From Arthrobacter jiangjiafuii (GTDB lineage Bacteria > Actinomycetota > Actinomycetes > Actinomycetales > Micrococcaceae), in the NCBI RefSeq assembly GCF_018622995.1, contig NZ_CP076022.1, positions 2,170,001 to 2,234,000 of the forward strand: DNA of 64,000 nt, given 5' to 3'. Below are positions 53,341-62,435 of the stretch, one piece after another (the first letter of the stretch is position 1; each line of letters opens with the position of its first letter). Made by a program: the position numbers and the translations under genes. The notes under the pieces were generated by a model. That model was not told the origin of the DNA, ran no database searches, and saw nothing but the letters and a program-made list of their open reading frames with translations.

Positions 53341-53356
53341 TCGAACATATATTCGA
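53341..53356. promoter_or_regulatory. LexA-binding SOS box of the DUF6504-dnaE2 operon
   Basis: TCGAACATATATTCGA matches the actinobacterial SOS consensus TCGAAC-N4-GTTCGA with one mismatch and forms the extended palindrome TTCGAACATATATTCGAA. It lies 43 nt upstream of the DUF6504-type start, with a TATATG -10-like element inside it on the minus strand, so LexA binding would block the promoter. Confidence 0.85.
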
Positions 53357-53431
53357 ACAGCACCAGTGTACGGCCCCTTTCTGACAGCCGCCGATCACTG
53401 CGGCCCTGACCGTTGGAAGGCCCGCCCCGCG

Positions 53432-55033
53432 TCATCCCCTGGCCTCCTCGGCGGCTTCCACCCGTGTGCTCTCGGAGAGTGGAACCTGCTGGATAAACAG
53501 GGAAAGAACCAGGGCAGCTGCCACCACCGGGACTCCCAGCAGGAAGATCGGCGGCAGGGCCTGGCCGAAGGCGCCGGCTACAAACCCGCGGACCGGATCC
53601 GGCAGGCTCCGCAGCAGCTCGGGGCTCAGCGAATTGATGCCGCCGGCCGCCAGTCCCCCGGCGCCCGGCGGGGCAGCAGCCATTTGCTCCGAGAGCCGGC
53701 TGATAAAGACGGATCCAAACACTGCAATCCCGAATGACGCACCGATCTGGCGGAAGTAGTTCGCCGCAGAGATGGCGGTCCCCATATCCCGGGGCGGAAC
53801 GCTGTTCTGTACGATCAGCACCAGGTTCTGCATCAGGCAGCCCACCCCCAGTCCCATCACCAGCATTCCTGCAGCGGTGAAGGAATAAGGGGTGTCCGCG
53901 GAGATCCTGGAGAGCATCACCAGGCCGGTTATGATCACGGCGCAGCCGAGAACCGGATAGATCTTGTAGCTGCCGGTCCGCGAGATCAGCTGCCCCGTGC
54001 CGATGGAGGTCAGCAGCAGCCCGCCCATCATGGGCAGCATCATCAGGCCCGATTGGGTTGCCGAAGCGCCGTTGACCATCTGCAGGAACGTGGGCAGGTA
54101 GGAAATGGTGGAGAACATGGCCATCCCCACCGCGATCCCCACCAGCACCGGCAGCAGGAAGTTCCGGATCCGGAACAGGCGCGGCGGCAGGATCGGCTCC
54201 GGCGCCCGCAGCTCCACCGGGATGAACGCCACAACGGCCACCAGGGCTGCAGCTGCCAGCCCGAGGATCTGCGGCGAGGACCAGGCGTAGATGCTTCCGC
54301 CCCAGCTGGTCAGGATCACCACCGCGGCGCTGGCCACGGCCAGCAGGGCTGCACCGGCGTAGTCCAGCCGCGGCCTGAAGGCCCCCGTCCGGGAGGCTTC
54401 CGGTCTGGGCAGGTGCAGGGAGGAGATGACGACGGCGAGCGCCACGGCCCCGATGGGAATGTTGATGTAGAACACCCACCGCCAGGAGAAGCTGTCGGTG
54501 ATCCAGCCGCCCAGCAGCGGGCCTCCCACCGAGGCGAGCCCGAAAGCCGCACCGATCACGCCCATGTACTTGCCGCGTTCACGCGGCGAGACGATATCGC
54601 CGATGATGGCCTGGGCGCCGATCATCAGCCCGCCGCCGCCAACCCCCTGCAAGGCACGGAAGGCGATCAGCTGCTCCATGTTCTGCGCCAGGCCGGAGAG
54701 GACGGAACCGGCCAGGAAGAGCGCAATGGCGAAGATGAAGATCCTTTTCCGCCCGTAGAGGTCACCAAGCTTGCCGTAGACGGGCAGCCCGATCGTGGCG
54801 GCCAGGATGTAGGCGGTCACCACCCAGGACAGATGCTCCAGCCCGTTCAGTTCCCCCACAATGGTCGGCAGCGCGGTGGCCACGATGGTCTGGTCCAGGG
54901 CCGCCAGCAGCACGGCCAGCAGCAGGCCGGTAAACACCATGGCCCGGCGCGGCCTGCCGGCTGCCGGTGCGGCCGCCAGTCCGTGCCCGGGCGCCGGTCC
55001 CGGCTCGGGGAGGAAGTCCCGGTTGCCCGCCAT
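53432..55033 (-). CDS. DHA2 family (14-helix) drug:proton antiporter, paralogue 1
   Basis: 533 residues, MFS EmrB/QacA type. Motif [17 protein letters not shown] in helix 1, [14 protein letters not shown] (motif A) between helices 2 and 3, [29 protein letters not shown] (motif C area) and 14 predicted helices. It is a close paralogue of the next gene, sharing long blocks such as [15 protein letters not shown] and [12 protein letters not shown]. It probably exports multiple drugs or a metabolite. It starts 3 bp after the paralogue's stop, so the two form a tandem-duplicated operon. Confidence 0.92.
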   Translation of the reverse strand: MAGNRDFLPEPGPAPGHGLAAAPAAGRPRRAMVFTGLLLAVLLAALDQTIVATALPTIVGELNGLEHLSWVVTAYILAATIGLPVYGKLGDLYGRKRIFIFAIALFLAGSVLSGLAQNMEQLIAFRALQGVGGGGLMIGAQAIIGDIVSPRERGKYMGVIGAAFGLASVGGPLLGGWITDSFSWRWVFYINIPIGAVALAVVISSLHLPRPEASRTGAFRPRLDYAGAALLAVASAAVVILTSWGGSIYAWSSPQILGLAAAALVAVVAFIPVELRAPEPILPPRLFRIRNFLLPVLVGIAVGMAMFSTISYLPTFLQMVNGASATQSGLMMLPMMGGLLLTSIGTGQLISRTGSYKIYPVLGCAVIITGLVMLSRISADTPYSFTAAGMLVMGLGVGCLMQNLVLIVQNSVPPRDMGTAISAANYFRQIGASFGIAVFGSVFISRLSEQMAAAPPGAGGLAAGGINSLSPELLRSLPDPVRGFVAGAFGQALPPIFLLGVPVVAAALVLSLFIQQVPLSESTRVEAAEEARG

Positions 55034-55036
55034 TGC

Positions 55037-56758
55037 TCACGGCCTTCCCGTCCGGGCTTCCGCGCCTGCCGCCAGCCGCGGGGTTTCGGAAAGTGGAATC
55101 TGTTGGATGAAAAGGGTCAGGATCAGGCCCGCTCCCAGAGCGGGGATGCCGAGCAGGAAAATCGGCGGCAGCGCGTCGCCAAAGGCCCGGGCGATAAAGT
55201 CCTGCACCGGTTCCGGCAGCATCTTCAGCTCCGCGGGACTGATCGAATTGACCCCGTTGCGCAGTACCCCCGAGGCCTGTGCCGGGGCATCCGCCACCTG
55301 GTCGTTCAGCCGCTTGATGAAGAAGGAGCCGTAGACGGCGATCCCCAGCGAGCCGCCCATCTGCCGGAAGTAGTTGGCCGAGGAGACCCCGGTGCCCATA
55401 TCCTGCGCGGGCACGCTGTTCTGCACGATCAGCACCAGGTTCTGCATCAGCGCGCCGATGCCCAGGCCCAGCACGAACATGCCCAGGGCAGTGAACCAGT
55501 ACGGGGTGGTGTTGGAAATCCGCGAGAGCAGCAGCAGGCCTACGATCATGACGGCGGCGCCCAGGACCGGGTAGATCTTGTACTTGCCGGTCCGGGAGAT
55601 CAGCTGCCCGGTGCCGATTGAGGTCAGCAGCAGCCCGGCGGTCATCGGCAGCATCATCAGCCCGGAGACGGTGGCGGAGGCGCCGTTGACCATCTGCAGG
55701 AAGGTGGGCAGGTAGGAAATGCTGCCGAACATGGCCAGCCCCACGGACAGCCCCACCAGGGTGCAGACCAGGAAGTTGCGGTTCCCGAACAGCCGCAGGG
55801 GCAGGATCGGCTCGGCGGCACGCAGCTCCACCGGAATAAAAACGGCAACGCCGACGGCGGCAAGCACTCCCAGCCCCAGGATCTGGGGTGAGGTCCACGG
55901 GAAGGTGGTTCCGCCCCAGCTGGTCAGCATCACCAGCGCGGAACTGGTGAGTGCCAGCAGGGCGGCCCCGGGGTAGTCCAGCGGCGGCCGCTGCCCCGTG
56001 CGGGCCGGCAGGTGCAGCGAGGTGATGATGACGGCCAGGGCGATGGCGCCGAGGGGAAGGTTGATGTAGAACACCCACCGCCAGGACCAGTACTCGGTGA
56101 GATAGCCGCCCAGCAGCGGTCCGCTCACCGAGGCCAGGCCAAAGGCGGCACCGATCAGGCCCATGTAGCGGCCGCGCTGCCGGGCAGAGACGACATCGCC
56201 GATGATGGCCTGCGCGCCGATGATCAGCCCGCCGCCGCCTACGCCCTGCAGGGCGCGGTAGGCGATGAGCTCGGCCATGCTGTGGGCCTGCCCGGACAGG
56301 GCCGACCCGATGAGGAACACGACTATGGCAAACACGAAGATGTTCTTGCGTCCCAGCAGGTCGCCGAGCTTGCCGTAGATCGGGAGCCCGATCGTAGAGG
56401 TGAGCAGGTAGGCGGTAATGACCCAGGACAGATGGTCCAGTCCCTGCAGGTCCCCCACGATGGTGGGCAGCGCCGTCGCCACTATGGTCTGGTCCAGCGC
56501 CGAGATCAGGACGGCAAAGATCAGTCCAGTGAAAACCAGCACAATCTGACGGCGGGAATGCGGCGCCGGCGCTTCCCCGCTGTGTGCTGCCGGCTGCCCG
56601 GGGCCCGTGCTTTCTCCGCGTACCGGCGGCTGCGGCGGGGCGGCCAAGGTATCTGACGGCGAGCGCCGGTAGGACGACGCCGGCGAGCCCAGGTCCGTTG
56701 CGCTACGGGCGGCGGGGTGGGTGGGTTCGGCACCGTGCGCATTGAATCTGGCGGTCAA
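55037..56758 (-). CDS. DHA2 family (14-helix) drug:proton antiporter, paralogue 2
   Basis: 573 residues from TTG 56758, chosen because AAGGAGG lies 6 nt upstream; the frame is open further 5' but then overlaps the neighbouring gene. A long disordered Pro/Ser/Arg N-terminus (about 65 residues) precedes helix 1 ([18 protein letters not shown]). Then [32 protein letters not shown] and the rest of the 14-helix fold follow, parallel to paralogue 1. The two differ mainly in N-terminal extension and C-terminal loop. The DUF2087 gene upstream may encode its regulator. Confidence 0.9.
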   Translation of the reverse strand: MTARFNAHGAEPTHPAARSATDLGSPASSYRRSPSDTLAAPPQPPVRGESTGPGQPAAHSGEAPAPHSRRQIVLVFTGLIFAVLISALDQTIVATALPTIVGDLQGLDHLSWVITAYLLTSTIGLPIYGKLGDLLGRKNIFVFAIVVFLIGSALSGQAHSMAELIAYRALQGVGGGGLIIGAQAIIGDVVSARQRGRYMGLIGAAFGLASVSGPLLGGYLTEYWSWRWVFYINLPLGAIALAVIITSLHLPARTGQRPPLDYPGAALLALTSSALVMLTSWGGTTFPWTSPQILGLGVLAAVGVAVFIPVELRAAEPILPLRLFGNRNFLVCTLVGLSVGLAMFGSISYLPTFLQMVNGASATVSGLMMLPMTAGLLLTSIGTGQLISRTGKYKIYPVLGAAVMIVGLLLLSRISNTTPYWFTALGMFVLGLGIGALMQNLVLIVQNSVPAQDMGTGVSSANYFRQMGGSLGIAVYGSFFIKRLNDQVADAPAQASGVLRNGVNSISPAELKMLPEPVQDFIARAFGDALPPIFLLGIPALGAGLILTLFIQQIPLSETPRLAAGAEARTGRP

Positions 56759-56886
56759 ATGACGCCTCCTTGGAAGCCGTCGTCCTGCTGGCCCGCGAAG
56801 CTGCTGCCAGGCCCGTGCACTGAGCACGGCACCTTCCATCAGACGCCACGCCTCGGTGCGAGTCAACGGTCCGCTTGGCTGGCGCC

Positions 56887-57465
56887 CTAGGCGAACTCCC
56901 ATCCGTCGGCCGGCCGCGGGGCAGAAAGCCAGTAGCGGGATCCATCCCGGTTGCGGGACACTATGCCCTCGTCCACCAGGCACCGGCGCACGGCTGCCGG
57001 ATCGGCCGAATACTCCGCGAGCCGTTCGGTGATCATTCGTTCGTCCAGCACGGGCAGCTCCCCCTGCGGGGCCTGGACCGTTTCGAAGACGTGCCCGGCG
57101 ATGTAGTGGAGCAGTTCCAGCCGGTCAGCCTGCCGCCGGGGAAGGGAGCCGATCTTGCCGTTCACCAGGAACCGCCGTACGGAGGTCTCGGTTGGTTCCC
57201 TGCCGCTGGCCAGCAGCCGGGTGAACACGCCGCTCACCGGCTGTACGTCGCAGGCTCCGGAGGAGACGAGCCCGGCCTTCTGCAGGGCGGCGAGGGATTT
57301 GCGCTCCCGGGTGTCCAGCTCCTGGCCGTCGAGCGGAGTACCGCGGCCGGCCGCGGTGATGATGCGCGCGTACAGCCGGAGCCTGCGCTCATCGGCGAGC
57401 GCCGCGGCGACGGCCCGCCACTGTTCCGGCGCGGCTTCCGGCGCTGCCGGTTGCTCCTGGTCCAC
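56887..57465 (-). CDS. DUF2087 domain-containing protein, possible transcriptional regulator
   Basis: 192 residues from GTG 57465 (GGGGGAG 5 nt upstream). The N-terminal half is helical and looks like a winged-helix/ArsR-type module (WRAVAAALADERRLRLYARI, LAALQKAGLV). The C-terminal half is a DUF2087 domain (FLVNGKIGSLPRRQADRLELLHYIAGHV, ERLAEYSADPAAVRRCLVDEGIVSRNRDGSRYW). Such fusions are common in actinobacteria, usually annotated as regulators. It lies 128 bp upstream of the two MFS genes in the same direction and is divergent from the CoA-transferase gene. Confidence 0.82.
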   Translation of the reverse strand: MDQEQPAAPEAAPEQWRAVAAALADERRLRLYARIITAAGRGTPLDGQELDTRERKSLAALQKAGLVSSGACDVQPVSGVFTRLLASGREPTETSVRRFLVNGKIGSLPRRQADRLELLHYIAGHVFETVQAPQGELPVLDERMITERLAEYSADPAAVRRCLVDEGIVSRNRDGSRYWLSAPRPADGWEFA

Positions 57466-57524
57466 GAGTGCTCCCCCTTTTGCCCGGCGGGTCGAACGCC
57501 CCCGGCGTGTCAGTACCGTACCCT

Positions 57525-57558
57525 ACTGTGCCTGTGGAAAGACTGTGCCCGTGGAAAG
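57525..57558 (+). repeat. Tandem 17-bp duplication in the CoA-transferase leader
   Basis: ACTGTGCCTGTGGAAAG (57525-57541) is followed directly by ACTGTGCCCGTGGAAAG (57542-57558), differing at one base. The second copy supplies the Shine-Dalgarno (GGAAAGGA) for the start at 57568, so the first copy carries a relic ribosome site. Confidence 0.9.
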
Positions 57559-57567
57559 GAACCTCTG

Positions 57568-58914
57568 ATGGCCTTGGAGTCCGCGTATCCCGTACGTGCC
57601 TTCGCCGGCTGGGCGGTGCGGCAGGCCGCCGACGCCGCCGTCGGGCTTTCCCGCCGGCTGGGCGGAAGCACAACCGGATCCGACATCGACCCGGACCTGG
57701 CGCTGGCCTGGTTTGCCGGCTCCTTTACCCCGCAGGGCTGGAGCATCCCGCCACCCTGGGACCCGCTGGCCGGCGACTACCCCGGCGCGGGCGGCTGGAT
57801 CCGGCTGCACACCAACGCGCCCCATCACCGGTCCGCCGCGCTGGCAGCACTCGGGCTGCCGGTTGACCCGCTGCCGGGCCGTGACACGGTGTCCGCCGCC
57901 GTCGCCGGCCGGGAGCCGGAAACACTTGAACGCGCAGTGGTCGCCGCCGGCGGCTGCGCTGCCCGGATGCTCACTGCACTCCAGTGGACAGGCCATCCGC
58001 AGGGAAACGCGGTGAACCAGGAACCGCTGATTGACTGGACCCGCGTCGGAACGGCTGCGGCGCCTGCTCCGGCGTCATCCCCGGAGCGGCCGCTGGCCGG
58101 CGTGCGGGTGCTGGATCTGACCCGGATCATCGCCGGACCGGTGGCTACGCGGTTCCTTGCCGGGCTGGGCGCCGAGGTGCTGCGCATCGATCCCCCGGGA
58201 TGGGAGGAGCCGGCGTCGGAAGCGGAGCTGACCCTGGGCAAGCGGTGTGCCCGGCTGGATCTGGCCTCCGCAGCCGGGGCCCGGCGCATCCGGGAGCTGG
58301 TGGCCGGTGCCGACATGGTGGTGTCCGGTTACCGCAAGGGTGCGCTCGCCGGGTTGGGGCTGGATTCGGCGCGGCTGCAGCAGTTGCGGCCGGGGCTGGT
58401 GGAAGTCGCCTTGAACGCCTATGGCTGGACCGGGCCGTGGAGCGGACGGCGGGGGTTCGATTCGCTGGTCCAGATGAGTTCAGGCATTGCCCACGCGGGA
58501 ATGCTGCATTTCGGTACCGATGCCCCGCGGCCGCTGCCGGTCCAGGCGCTGGACCACGCCACGGGATACCTTGCCGCTGCGGCAGCTCTGCGGGCGTGGC
58601 TGCTTCGCCTGGACGGCGGGGTCTTCGCGGCGCGGCTTTCGCTGGCGCGCACCGCTGTTCAGCTGCAGCACATGGCCGGCGCCTGCACCTCCGCGCAAAC
58701 TCCCGGCCGGGCAGCAGCGGCACGGCAGGGCTCTGGAAAGGAGTCCGGGCAGGAGGGAGGGATCCCCTCGTTCGAGCAGGTTCAGGAGCAGACGTTCTGG
58801 GGTCCCGGCCGGCGCCTGCTGCCGCCGGTCCGGTTCACGGGCTGGGGCACGGTGCCGCGCCTGGCCTGGGACGTTCCGGCCGGCCCGCTCGGTGCCGCCG
58901 CTCCGCAGTGGTGA
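57568..58914 (+). CDS. CaiB/BaiF family (family III) CoA-transferase-like protein with N-terminal extension
   Basis: 448 residues from ATG 57568 (AAAGGA 7 nt upstream). The family III core begins only at about residue 178 (GVRVLDLTRIIAGPVATRFLAGLGAEVLRIDPP), then LDLASAAGARRIREL, VALNAYGWTGPWSGRRGFDSLVQMSSGIAH (catalytic Asp in GFDSLVQ) and ALDHATGYLAAAA. The roughly 175 residues before it have a helical domain reminiscent of the second lobe of such enzymes (HTNAPHHRSAALAALGL), as if the protein were a two-lobe or permuted member. It moves CoA between carboxylic acids or racemises acyl-CoA; the substrate is unknown. No operon partner. Confidence 0.85.
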   Translation: MALESAYPVRAFAGWAVRQAADAAVGLSRRLGGSTTGSDIDPDLALAWFAGSFTPQGWSIPPPWDPLAGDYPGAGGWIRLHTNAPHHRSAALAALGLPVDPLPGRDTVSAAVAGREPETLERAVVAAGGCAARMLTALQWTGHPQGNAVNQEPLIDWTRVGTAAAPAPASSPERPLAGVRVLDLTRIIAGPVATRFLAGLGAEVLRIDPPGWEEPASEAELTLGKRCARLDLASAAGARRIRELVAGADMVVSGYRKGALAGLGLDSARLQQLRPGLVEVALNAYGWTGPWSGRRGFDSLVQMSSGIAHAGMLHFGTDAPRPLPVQALDHATGYLAAAAALRAWLLRLDGGVFAARLSLARTAVQLQHMAGACTSAQTPGRAAAARQGSGKESGQEGGIPSFEQVQEQTFWGPGRRLLPPVRFTGWGTVPRLAWDVPAGPLGAAAPQW

Positions 58915-58920
58915 GTACAG

Positions 58921-59262
58921 CTAGCTGCGTGAGAAGGCGTCCAGCTTGGCCTGGCGTTCGGACTCGTGCCGCACCTTGAGCTCGTAATCGATAAAGGCGT
59001 CGATCATGGCCCGGTAGGTGGCCTCCACGACAGTGGGGTCGCCGTCCTGGGCTTCGGCCGTGGCGCGCACATGCTCAAGGACTTCCTCGACCCGGGCCGG
59101 AGCCTTGACCTCGGCGTCGTTTTCCTTGAGTGACCCGGCGAGCCGGACCAGCCGTTCCCGCCGCCAGATCAGCGCCACGATCTCCTCGTCAATCTCGTCA
59201 ATGGCGGTGCGCACGTCGTCGAGCTGGCAGGTCATGGATCGTTGGTGATCAAGGGTTTCCAT
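58921..59262 (-). CDS. Chorismate mutase (AroQ type)
   Basis: 113-residue all-helical protein: VRTAIDEIDEEIVALIWRRERLVRLAGSLK, where Arg, Asp and Glu positions of the AroQ fold are present, then VEEVLEHVRATAE and a third helix FIDYELKVRHESERQ. It converts chorismate to prephenate for Phe/Tyr synthesis, as a monofunctional small enzyme. Alternative start MTCQLDD (9 residues in) is possible; no strong ribosome site in front of either. It lies between the convergent CoA-transferase gene and the MMPL gene. Confidence 0.85.
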   Translation of the reverse strand: METLDHQRSMTCQLDDVRTAIDEIDEEIVALIWRRERLVRLAGSLKENDAEVKAPARVEEVLEHVRATAEAQDGDPTVVEATYRAMIDAFIDYELKVRHESERQAKLDAFSRS

Positions 59263-59301
59263 GCCATTAGCCTAACGGGCCGGCCGTTGCCCCCGGTTTC
59301 C

Positions 59302-61590
59302 TCACGGCGCGAAGTCCTTCCCGGCGTGCGCGGGAACTCCGCGGCGGTGAAGTCCGCGCGGCGGCCGGGAAAGACGCGAAGGCCACCAGATGCTGCGGCC
59401 AATGTCATAGGACAGGGCCGGCACCAGCAGCGAGCGCACCACCAGGGTGTCCAGCAGCACGCCGAAGGCAACGATGAACGCCAGCTGCGCCAGGAACAGG
59501 ACGGGAATCACGCCCAGGGCGGCAAAGGTGGCGGCCAGGACAATGCCGGCGCTGGTGATGACGGACCCGGTGATCATCAGCCCGCGGATCACCCCCTCGC
59601 GGGTGCCGTGCTGCAGGCTTTCCTCCCTGACCCGGGTCATGAGGAAGATGTTGTAGTCCACTCCCAGTGCAACCAGGAAAATGAAGCCGAACAACGGCAC
59701 CGCCGGGTCCGCACCGGGGAAGTCGAAGACGTGGTTGAACATCAGGGCGGAGACCCCCAGGGTGGCGCCGAAGGACAGCAGCACGGTCAGGATCAGCAGG
59801 ACCGGGGCCAGGATCGAGCGCAGCAGGAGCATCAGCAGGAACAGGATGACCACCAGCACCACGGGGATGATCAGGTTCCGGTCGTGAATGGCTGCGGCAT
59901 TGGTGTCGATGGTGGTGGCGGTCTCTCCACCGATCAGCACATCGTTGATGCCTGCGACGGCGCCGCGCATGTCATCGACCGTCTGTTCCGCGGCGTCCGA
60001 GTCCGGCGGGTCGGTCAAGGTGGCTTCCAGCAGCACCTTTCCGTCCACCACCGTGGGCGCCGCAGCCGCTCCGGGAACAGGTGAGGGCTGGACGCCGTCG
60101 GCCGTCACCGGAAGCGAACCGGCAGGGGTCCCGGACGCCTGGACCGTCAGGGTGTCCACGCCGGACACCCCCAGGACCGCGCCGGCGACGTCGTCGAGAT
60201 CCCCTTCGGGCGCCACGATCAGTACCGGGCTGCCGGAGCCGGACGGAAAGTGCTCCCCCAGCACCTGCTGTCCTTCCTTGGCCGACGTCTCGCCCAGGAC
60301 AAAGTCGCTCTGCGGCACGCCGGAGGCGCGCAGCTGCAGCATCCCCGTCACCGCGAGAAGCAGGAGCACCGTGGGGATGACCCATACGCGCCGGGGGTGG
60401 GCCTTCACGGTGCGGGCCACCCGGGGCCAGATGCCGTTGCGCGCGTCGCCGTCGCGGTCCGGATGCCGGGAGCCGTAGAGCGGGCGGCGGGGCCAGAACG
60501 CCGCCCGTCCGGTCAGCATCAGCAGCGCCGGGAGGAAGGTCATGGCCGCCAGGAAGGCGAAGCCGATACCGATGGCCGCCACCGGCCCCAGCGCCTTGTT
60601 TGAATTCAGGTCGCTCAGCAGCAGGCAGAGCAGGCCGGCGGTGACCGTAGCCGCGGAGGCCAGCACCGGTTCAAAGGTGCCCTTCAGGGCGGCCAGGGTT
60701 GCATCCCACCGGCCTGGGTGATCACGCAGCGACTCCCGGTATCTGGAGACATAGAGCAGTGAATAATCGGTGGCCGCCCCGATGCCGAGGATGAACAGGA
60801 TCCCCTGCACCTGTCCGTTCACCGCGAGGGCACCGGCCCTGGCGAGGTAATAGACCACCAGAATCGCAGCCGAGAGGGCAAAGACGGACGTCAGCAGGAC
60901 CAGCACCGGCAGCAGCGGTGACCGGTAAACCACCACCAGGATCACGAACACGGCGATGACGGCCACCAGCAGCAGCGAGGTGTCGATGCCGCCGAAGGCT
61001 TCGGTGATGTCCGCCAGCTGCCCGGCCGGCCCGGTGACGTACCCGGAAAGTCCGGCGGGAAGGCCCTCGGTGACCGCGGTCCGCAGGTTTTCCACGGTGG
61101 TGGCGGCGTCGTCGTTGTCCGCCACCGGAACGAAGATCTCCGCGGCCTTGCCGTCGTTCGAGAACTGCGCGGGCGACACGCCTCCGGCCACCCCGGAGAC
61201 GCCGGACAGGGCCGGGACCCTGCCGTTGATATAGGTGCGGTCGGCGTCGGTGAGGCCGGCGTCGTTCACGTAGACAATGACCGCCGGAACGGCGTCGCTG
61301 TCAGTGAATTCAGCCTGCAGGTCAGCGACCTGCGTGGCCGCGGAACTGGCGGGCAGGTAGGAGCTCTGGTTGTTGTCCACCACCTCGGAGATCCTGCCGA
61401 AATACGGACCGCCGAAACCGCCCACAACAAACCACATGAGGATCAGGACCACGGGGACCAGGAAGCGGGCCCAGCCGGTGCGCCGGTCGGGCTGCTCCTC
61501 ATCGGAGCCGGCGCGAGCACCGGCGACCTGGCCGGGACCGCTGCCGGCCCGGTGGCTGCCGCCCTGGCGGCGGGGGACTGAAGGATTCAT
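59302..61590 (-). CDS. MMPL family RND-type transporter
   Basis: About 762 residues from the ATG at 61590, with GAAGAGG about 11 nt upstream; ATGs at 61611 and 61644 would lengthen it by 7 or 18 residues. Two repeats of a membrane helix, an extracytoplasmic domain and five further helices. Key blocks: LFILGIGAATDYSLLYVSRYRES in half one and PLFGFIFLVALGVDYNIFLMTRVREES in half two, both with the proton-relay Asp-Tyr pair typical of MMPL. A hydrophilic C-terminal tail follows. It likely exports a lipid or drug by proton antiport, as in mycobacterial MmpL3-type and Arthrobacter MMPL proteins. Confidence 0.9.
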   Translation of the reverse strand: MNPSVPRRQGGSHRAGSGPGQVAGARAGSDEEQPDRRTGWARFLVPVVLILMWFVVGGFGGPYFGRISEVVDNNQSSYLPASSAATQVADLQAEFTDSDAVPAVIVYVNDAGLTDADRTYINGRVPALSGVSGVAGGVSPAQFSNDGKAAEIFVPVADNDDAATTVENLRTAVTEGLPAGLSGYVTGPAGQLADITEAFGGIDTSLLLVAVIAVFVILVVVYRSPLLPVLVLLTSVFALSAAILVVYYLARAGALAVNGQVQGILFILGIGAATDYSLLYVSRYRESLRDHPGRWDATLAALKGTFEPVLASAATVTAGLLCLLLSDLNSNKALGPVAAIGIGFAFLAAMTFLPALLMLTGRAAFWPRRPLYGSRHPDRDGDARNGIWPRVARTVKAHPRRVWVIPTVLLLLAVTGMLQLRASGVPQSDFVLGETSAKEGQQVLGEHFPSGSGSPVLIVAPEGDLDDVAGAVLGVSGVDTLTVQASGTPAGSLPVTADGVQPSPVPGAAAAPTVVDGKVLLEATLTDPPDSDAAEQTVDDMRGAVAGINDVLIGGETATTIDTNAAAIHDRNLIIPVVLVVILFLLMLLLRSILAPVLLILTVLLSFGATLGVSALMFNHVFDFPGADPAVPLFGFIFLVALGVDYNIFLMTRVREESLQHGTREGVIRGLMITGSVITSAGIVLAATFAALGVIPVLFLAQLAFIVAFGVLLDTLVVRSLLVPALSYDIGRSIWWPSRLSRPPRGLHRRGVPAHAGKDFAP

Positions 61591-61814
61591 GGACAGCGGG
61601 GCCTCTTCCATCACGCAAGGCGCTGTCCGCGGACGTGGCGCCACCGCATGCGGACATTACCTCCATGACAGCCCGGGCCCCGCGGCGGCGTCAATGGTCC
61701 TGTTGCAGGGAGTGGACAGGATCTGCTGATTACCCTGCCCTGGACTGGTCGTGGGCGGATACGGAAACGTCAGCAAGGTCATGGAACAGGGGTTTGTGTC
61801 GTACCGGCCATTGA

Positions 61815-62303
61815 ATGCACGTTTGGTTCGATGGCAATGGCAAGATCGGGAAGGTGAAACCCCAACTCTCCGTCATCACCGTCGGCGTCCGCGACCTTGA
61901 AGTCACCTACGCCTTCTATTCCTCCCGCCTCGGCTGGACCGCCGCCTCGTACGTGCCTGAGGAAGTCATCTTTTACCAGGTCGGCCACGGGCTGCTGCTG
62001 GCCTTCTTCCGGCGCGATCACCTGGCCGCCGAGGCCGGCGCCATGGGCGAGGCCAGCCAGGCACCGATCACCCTGGGCCACAATGTCGGATCGCCGGCGG
62101 AGGTTGATGCGGTGCTCGCCGGTGCCGCCGCGGCGGGCGGGCTGATTTCCGCCCCCGGAACCCAAATGAGCTGGGGCGGCTACTCGGGCTACTTCACCGA
62201 CCCCGACGGCTACCGCTGGGAGGTCTGCTACAACCCCGGGCTGTCCGTGGACGAGAGCGGAAACGTGCGCATCGACGCCATCGCACCCGAGGATGCGCCC
62301 TAG
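61815..62303 (+). CDS. VOC family (glyoxalase/bleomycin-resistance fold) protein
   Basis: 162 residues from ATG 61815. An internal GTG at 61854 (VKPQLSVITVGVRDLEVTYAFYSSRLGW) lines up better with family N-termini and may be the true start. Beta-alpha-beta-beta-beta halves: ITVGVRDLEVTYAFYSSRLGW, IFYQVGHGLLLAFFRRDHL, then YFTDPDGYRWEVCYNP with a metal-ligand Glu. Substrate unclear: antibiotic sequestration, lyase or dioxygenase-like activity are all possible. It stands alone with about 200 bp of undifferentiated sequence upstream. Confidence 0.85.
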   Translation: MHVWFDGNGKIGKVKPQLSVITVGVRDLEVTYAFYSSRLGWTAASYVPEEVIFYQVGHGLLLAFFRRDHLAAEAGAMGEASQAPITLGHNVGSPAEVDAVLAGAAAAGGLISAPGTQMSWGGYSGYFTDPDGYRWEVCYNPGLSVDESGNVRIDAIAPEDAP

Positions 62304-62435
62304 GGGCGCCAAGACGCCTGGCCGCCGGCAAGAGCCTGCCAGCGGGGCAACACCGGCACCGCGGGGGAATTGAACCGGGCCCGCCGCGGTTGTACCAAGC
62401 AGTCCCTGTTTTCTACACGCAAAGGAGCGCCCTTC

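Noticed and set aside
55037-56983. Longer version of the second MFS gene starting at 56983
   Set aside because: It would overlap the DUF2087 gene by nearly 100 bp and has no ribosome site there. TTG 56758 has AAGGAGG at ideal spacing.
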